Shown here: positions 31,999 to 34,900 of the stretch, piece by piece
How the letters are laid out: every line of letters begins with the position of its first letter
How positions within the stretch are numbered: the first letter of the stretch is position 1
Source: Bacteroidaceae bacterium
GTDB taxonomy: Bacteria; Bacteroidota; Bacteroidia; Bacteroidales; Bacteroidaceae
Assembly (NCBI GenBank): GCA_024398475.1
Contig: JAKSJB010000022.1
Coordinates: 1 to 34,900 of the forward strand
Length of the DNA: 34,900 nt
Direction of reading: 5' to 3'
The notes under the pieces: model-generated
Database searches by the model: none
Told to the model about the DNA's origin: nothing
The model's input: the letters and a program-made list of their open reading frames with translations, nothing else
Translations under genes and position numbers: made by a program

Positions 31999-32487
31999 CT
32001 AGTGTGGCATTGCATAAGGCCATCTTCCGTGCTTGATTCTTTCTACGATTTCCTCAGGCGGAAATACACTCCCAAAATCAGAAAGTTGAGCGTATTCTTC
32101 GTTTAATTCGCCAATAGAACAAGAATCTTCATCACCTAATTTCCACACATACCAATTATAAGATTTTAATGTAGATGGATCAATATCAATTGTGCTTCTA
32201 AACATAATCGAATCTAAACATCCTACATTATTGCTTTTACCAACTTTTTGCCATAGTCCAGCCTGAATACCAAAGGACAAAATGGTATGTGAATAAAATT
32301 CCACTTCATCGGCTACAATTTCGTCAATACATGGATCTATGTTCATTGGGTAGTCTGTCTTGAATACCCTAATTGTGGAACTGTTAAGTTGATATAAATC
32401 GTTTGCAATATACTGGAAGTACCTTTTGCGTTCCTCGTCTAATTTTACGCAAAACACATCGCCTATTTTTGTAATAATTCTTTTCAT
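31999..32487 (-). CDS. Putative immunity protein (Imm26-like)
   Basis: A 162-residue cytoplasmic protein. The N-terminus KIGDVFCVKLDEERKRYFQYIANDLYQLNSSTIRVF is one I recall from Bacteroidetes proteins annotated as Imm26-like or as neighbours of polymorphic toxins. It has many aromatic residues and no signal peptide. The start at 32487 is preferred over an upstream in-frame ATG (32526) because the extra residues (MINQKKYINFALI) lack family support. The gene lies 69 bases downstream of a toxin-end-like frame on the same strand, as expected for a toxin-immunity pair. No functional data are implied. The region is more AT-rich than its neighbours, hinting at transfer. Confidence 0.5.
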   Translation of the reverse strand: MKRIITKIGDVFCVKLDEERKRYFQYIANDLYQLNSSTIRVFKTDYPMNIDPCIDEIVADEVEFYSHTILSFGIQAGLWQKVGKSNNVGCLDSIMFRSTIDIDPSTLKSYNWYVWKLGDEDSCSIGELNEEYAQLSDFGSVFPPEEIVERIKHGRWPYAMPH

Positions 32488-32556
32488 AATTAATGCAAAA
32501 TTAATATATTTTTTTTGATTAATCACTATTTCTTTGTAATAAATCGCACAGGAGTG

Positions 32557-32772
32557 CTATTTAATTCCGTATTTTTCCCATTTTTTAGGGCTTATTGAAT
32601 TGATTTTGTTCAGCAAAGCACCATCATTCTTTTGCATACCGTATTTATTGATTAAGGCCTGCTCCATTATTCTTGCTTGTCTTGCTGTTAAATGACCCAA
32701 ATTTTCAAAGGATTCTGTGTTCAAAGCAGGGATTTGTCGAATATTTTTCGTAACTTTGCACACGAAAAACAT
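32557..32772 (-). pseudogene. C-terminal remnant of a polymorphic toxin
   Basis: A 71-codon frame. The part LTARQARIMEQALINKYG followed by GALLNKINSISP and a short KKWEKYGI end is one I recall as the C-terminal toxin tip of large Rhs/contact-dependent toxins of Bacteroidetes. A full toxin would need hundreds of residues upstream. Here the frame starts at an ATG that lies in the promoter zone of the divergent zinc-ribbon gene (box at 32751-32758), so the upstream part is missing. It is probably a broken or orphan end, possibly kept for recombination. The direct neighbour downstream is an immunity-like gene. An independent small protein is possible but less likely. Confidence 0.5.
32751..32758 (+). 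promoter_or_regulatory. Promoter -7 box of the zinc-ribbon gene
   Basis: TAACTTTG, 39 bases before the ATG at 32798. It overlaps the 5' end of the divergent toxin-remnant frame. Confidence 0.7.
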
Positions 32773-32797
32773 TATGGTATAAACAGAATAACTGATT

Positions 32798-33379
32798 ATG
32801 GAAGAAACTAAGTTTTGTCAGAGTTGCGGAATGCCCCTGACCGACGGAATACTCGGTACGAATGCTGACGGAAGCAAGAATCAGGATTATTGTATCTACT
32901 GCTACAAGGACGGGGCATTCACCGGAAACTTCACCATGGAAGAGATGGCTGAGTACTGTTCCATGTTCGTGGAGGAATTCAACAAGAATACGGGCAAGAA
33001 CCTTACTGCATGTGAGTATAAGGCTGAGTTGCTGAAGTACTACCCTACCCTCAAGCGCTGGAATCTCCCAGCCGATGCCGTTCCTCATGCGGACAATCCG
33101 ATGAAGAAGGTTTATATAGAGGAGGTGAACGCACTCGGAATACCGGAACTCCACATCACGAACCTCTACGTACTTCAGGGTTCGTTCATCAATCAGCCAT
33201 ACAACATAAACGGCAATGAGGTGAAACTGCTTGACGACAATGCCATTTACTGGGGCAACCAGATAGCGAAATCTGACGGCAGATGCTATGGCATCGCTTG
33301 CTGCGAGCAGTACATCCTCGTAAGCGAATATGGCAAGGATGGTGCAGATGCCGAACTCGTGGTACTAAAAAGAAGGTAA
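32798..33379 (+). CDS. Zinc-ribbon protein
   Basis: A 193-residue soluble protein. The N-terminus CQSCGMPL with the second pair CIYCY gives a four-Cys zinc ribbon (C7, C10, C32, C35), followed by GTNADGSKNQDYC and FTMEEMAEYC. I recognise this as the putative zinc-ribbon domain of the Pfam type with CQSCGMPL. The C-terminal part (about 115-193; NLYVLQGSFINQPYNINGNEVKL and CCEQYILVSEYG) has no recognised domain. It has its own promoter; the stop is followed by repeats. Confidence 0.75.
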   Translation: MEETKFCQSCGMPLTDGILGTNADGSKNQDYCIYCYKDGAFTGNFTMEEMAEYCSMFVEEFNKNTGKNLTACEYKAELLKYYPTLKRWNLPADAVPHADNPMKKVYIEEVNALGIPELHITNLYVLQGSFINQPYNINGNEVKLLDDNAIYWGNQIAKSDGRCYGIACCEQYILVSEYGKDGADAELVVLKRR

Positions 33380-33529
33380 AGAGAAGGCTAAAGCCTACGA
33401 AAAAGACTAACGGCTAAAGGCCTTCTTGAGTCAACAAGTCTACAAGCAAAGCCATCCGGATGGTCACTCGTTGACTCGTAGACTTGTAGACTCTAAATAG
33501 AGCCTTTAACTCCAAGATTACTAAAAAAT
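33380..33529. repeat. Short repeat block with palindromic TCCGGA module
   Basis: Heptamer-like scraps, octamers (about 33428-33444), a perfect 12-bp palindrome CCATCCGGATGG (33452-33463) in the TCCGGA module, inverted octamers (33465-33492), then the element GCCTTTAACTCC (33502-33513), which also precedes the gene at 225. Confidence 0.85.
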
Positions 33530-34444
33530 ATGTTTACCGAACGATTGATATTACGACGTTGGCAGGAAGACGATGCCGACGCATTATTCAAATACGCGAG
33601 CGATCCCGAAGTGGGTCCCCGTGCCGGTTGGTCACCCCACAGGGACGTGGAGGAAAGCAGGGAAATCATCCGTACCCTTTTCGGTGGCGAAACCATGTGG
33701 GCCATCGTACTGAAAGGCAGCGACGAACCGATTGGTTGCATCGGCTATCTGCCTAAGGGGGTAAGCAACATCGGCGTAGGTGACAACGAAGTGGAAATCG
33801 GTTATTGGATTGCCCGTCCTTTCTGGAACCAGGGCATCTGTACCGAAGCACTCACGTGGATGATTGACTACTGTTTCCGTGAAAAGGGGTTTTCTGCTCT
33901 TTGGAGCGATTTCTTCGTCGACAATCCCGCTTCGGGCAGGGTGATGGAGAAATGCGGATTCATGGACACGGGTATTGAAACCTTCTGTCCCAACCTTTAC
34001 GGTGGAACGGACAGAAAGGTAAGGGTGATGAAAAGGCTGCCTCAACCCCGTTTCGGGTTCAACACCATCGGTCTTTTCACTACCGACAACACTCGTATGG
34101 TGGCATTCTACCGCGACGTGTTCGGGTTCACCACCGACTGGAACGGCAGGGAACCAAACGTAGAGATGTGCCTTGGCGGCATGCGTCTCATCATGTACCC
34201 GCGTGTGGCATTCGAAGATATGATTTCGCAGAAACTGTCCTATCCAAGTGAAAGGAACGGAACTATGGAACTGTCCTTTGATGTACCTACCTTCGCTGAT
34301 GTGGACAGGGAATATGACAATGCTGTAAGTCTCGGTGCAACGCCCGTATTTCCTCCTACGACAGAACCTTGGGGACAACGTACCTGCTACGTTGCCGACC
34401 CTGAAGGCAACCTAATAGAAATAAGCAGTTTCAAAAAAGGCTGA
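33530..34444 (+). CDS. GNAT acetyltransferase fused to a VOC (glyoxalase-like) domain
   Basis: A 304-residue fusion. Residues 1-170 form a GNAT fold of the RimJ/RimL type: RLILRRWQEDDADALF (5-20), VEIGYWIARPFWNQGICTEALTWM (88-111) with the acetyl-CoA loop, and VDNPASGRVMEKCGF (about 129-143). Residues 174-304 form a VOC domain: GLFTTDNTRMVAFYRDVFGF, VEMCLGGMRLIMYP, and a closing YVADPEGNLIEISSF. The fusion suggests an acetylated small molecule or antibiotic also handled by the VOC part, but neither substrate is known. No consensus promoter is visible; the short repeat block directly precedes it. Confidence 0.75.
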   Translation: MFTERLILRRWQEDDADALFKYASDPEVGPRAGWSPHRDVEESREIIRTLFGGETMWAIVLKGSDEPIGCIGYLPKGVSNIGVGDNEVEIGYWIARPFWNQGICTEALTWMIDYCFREKGFSALWSDFFVDNPASGRVMEKCGFMDTGIETFCPNLYGGTDRKVRVMKRLPQPRFGFNTIGLFTTDNTRMVAFYRDVFGFTTDWNGREPNVEMCLGGMRLIMYPRVAFEDMISQKLSYPSERNGTMELSFDVPTFADVDREYDNAVSLGATPVFPPTTEPWGQRTCYVADPEGNLIEISSFKKG

Positions 34445-34487
34445 CAGCCTTTTTAAGTGAAAAGTGAAAAGTAAAAAGAAAAGAAAT

Positions 34488-34859
34488 ATGAAAGACAGGA
34501 TTGTAAGAATTCTCGCCATTGCCGTAGCCGTAATGGGAGTCGTACACATAATTGCCACCTTCACTCCATTGATTGGGGGAGGTCTGGAAGTACTTACCCA
34601 AGCCAAACAGAATGCAATGACCTACATGAGTCTCATGTGCGGGGCGTTGCTGATTGTGTGTGGCTGGCTTGCAGCCTTGCTGCATGGCAAGGTAAAGGAA
34701 TACCCTTTCCTCCGCACTCCGTTCAGGATAATAATTGCTGCATTGGCAATTGACGGAATTGCAGCCGTTGCCTACATGAACCACAACCCGTTTGCATGGG
34801 TGGTATTCCTGTTGATTGCTGGTTTGGCTGCAACTGCATTATTCACGGACAGGAAATAA
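34488..34859 (+). CDS. Small four-helix membrane protein
   Basis: A 123-residue integral membrane protein with four hydrophobic segments: about residues 5-25 (ILAIAVAVMGVVHIIATF), 43-64 (MSLMCGALLIVCGWLAALLHG), 79-97 (IIIAALAIDGIAAVAYM) and 101-118 (FAWVVFLLIAGLAATALF). I recognise no named family. The ATG at 34488 is chosen; an earlier GTG (34464) only adds Lys/Arg-rich sequence from an A-rich spacer. It lies 43 bases after the GNAT-VOC gene in the same direction and may share its transcript. Confidence 0.7.
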   Translation: MKDRIVRILAIAVAVMGVVHIIATFTPLIGGGLEVLTQAKQNAMTYMSLMCGALLIVCGWLAALLHGKVKEYPFLRTPFRIIIAALAIDGIAAVAYMNHNPFAWVVFLLIAGLAATALFTDRK

Positions 34860-34900
34860 GGCTTTGCCTTTTATTTTTCTTTTGCCTCATTCCACAAGGC

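Noticed and set aside
1..34900. Transfer RNA, ribosomal RNA or transposase genes
   Set aside because: None were seen on either strand. The composite blocks have no transposase or clear target duplications, so they are not called mobile elements.

Overview
The window is most likely chromosomal DNA of a Bacteroidales bacterium, probably of the Prevotella type. The reasons are: promoters of the Bacteroidetes form (TAnnTTTG) just upstream of many genes, almost no Shine-Dalgarno sequences, several fimbrillin-like lipoproteins, PorT-like and TonB-receptor-like outer-membrane barrels, DUF4476 and DUF5675 proteins, and a core energy set typical of the group (rseC-rnfBCDGEA, pyruvate:ferredoxin oxidoreductase, an OadA-type carboxyltransferase). 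The assignment rests on recognised protein families, not on a database search.

Layout. 1-1000: a DUF5675 gene between repeat blocks. 1100-3413: a promoter, a long leader, an unusually short gene (55 codons) and a large fimbrillin-like lipoprotein. 3767-4366 (minus): an outer-membrane barrel protein. 4760-10519: one operon, rseC-rnfB-C-D-G-E-A, with overlapping or nearly touching genes. 10825-12808: a small lipoprotein and hisS. 12790-13077: a tandem repeat that copied the hisS 3' end, and a large inverted repeat. 13176-16520: a fimbrial-type lipoprotein and a thioredoxin-like TlpA protein. 16802-18586 (minus): an OadA-like carboxyltransferase whose biotinyl-like domain has no attachment lysine. 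19078-21454: a barrel protein divergent from mtnN, followed by luxS. 22052-27546 (minus): a lipoprotein, nifJ and an AAA ATPase just upstream of nifJ. 27898-30072 (minus): a TonB-receptor-like barrel. 30340-30804: a DUF4476 protein. 30860-31998: a gene-free, structured region. 31999-32772 (minus): an immunity-like protein behind what looks like the last piece of a polymorphic toxin. 32798-34859: a zinc-ribbon protein, a GNAT-VOC fusion and a small membrane protein.

How the genes fit together. PFOR makes reduced ferredoxin from pyruvate. Rnf passes those electrons to NAD+ while pumping ions. The OadA-type protein works at the pyruvate/oxaloacetate node feeding the succinate/propionate branch. 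MtnN and LuxS do consecutive steps in clearing S-adenosylhomocysteine.

The most unusual feature is not a gene. Most intergenic gaps are filled with a modular repeat system: octamers (RAGTCWAC), hexamers (GCAAAC), heptamers (GGCTAAT), a GC-rich palindrome (CCCCCT..AAGGGGG), a TCCGGA module and an approximately 85-bp module present five times. They occur in a near-fixed order, often mirrored so that the block can fold back on itself. Some copies form good intrinsic terminators directly after stop codons, and several genes directly behind blocks lack a visible consensus promoter.
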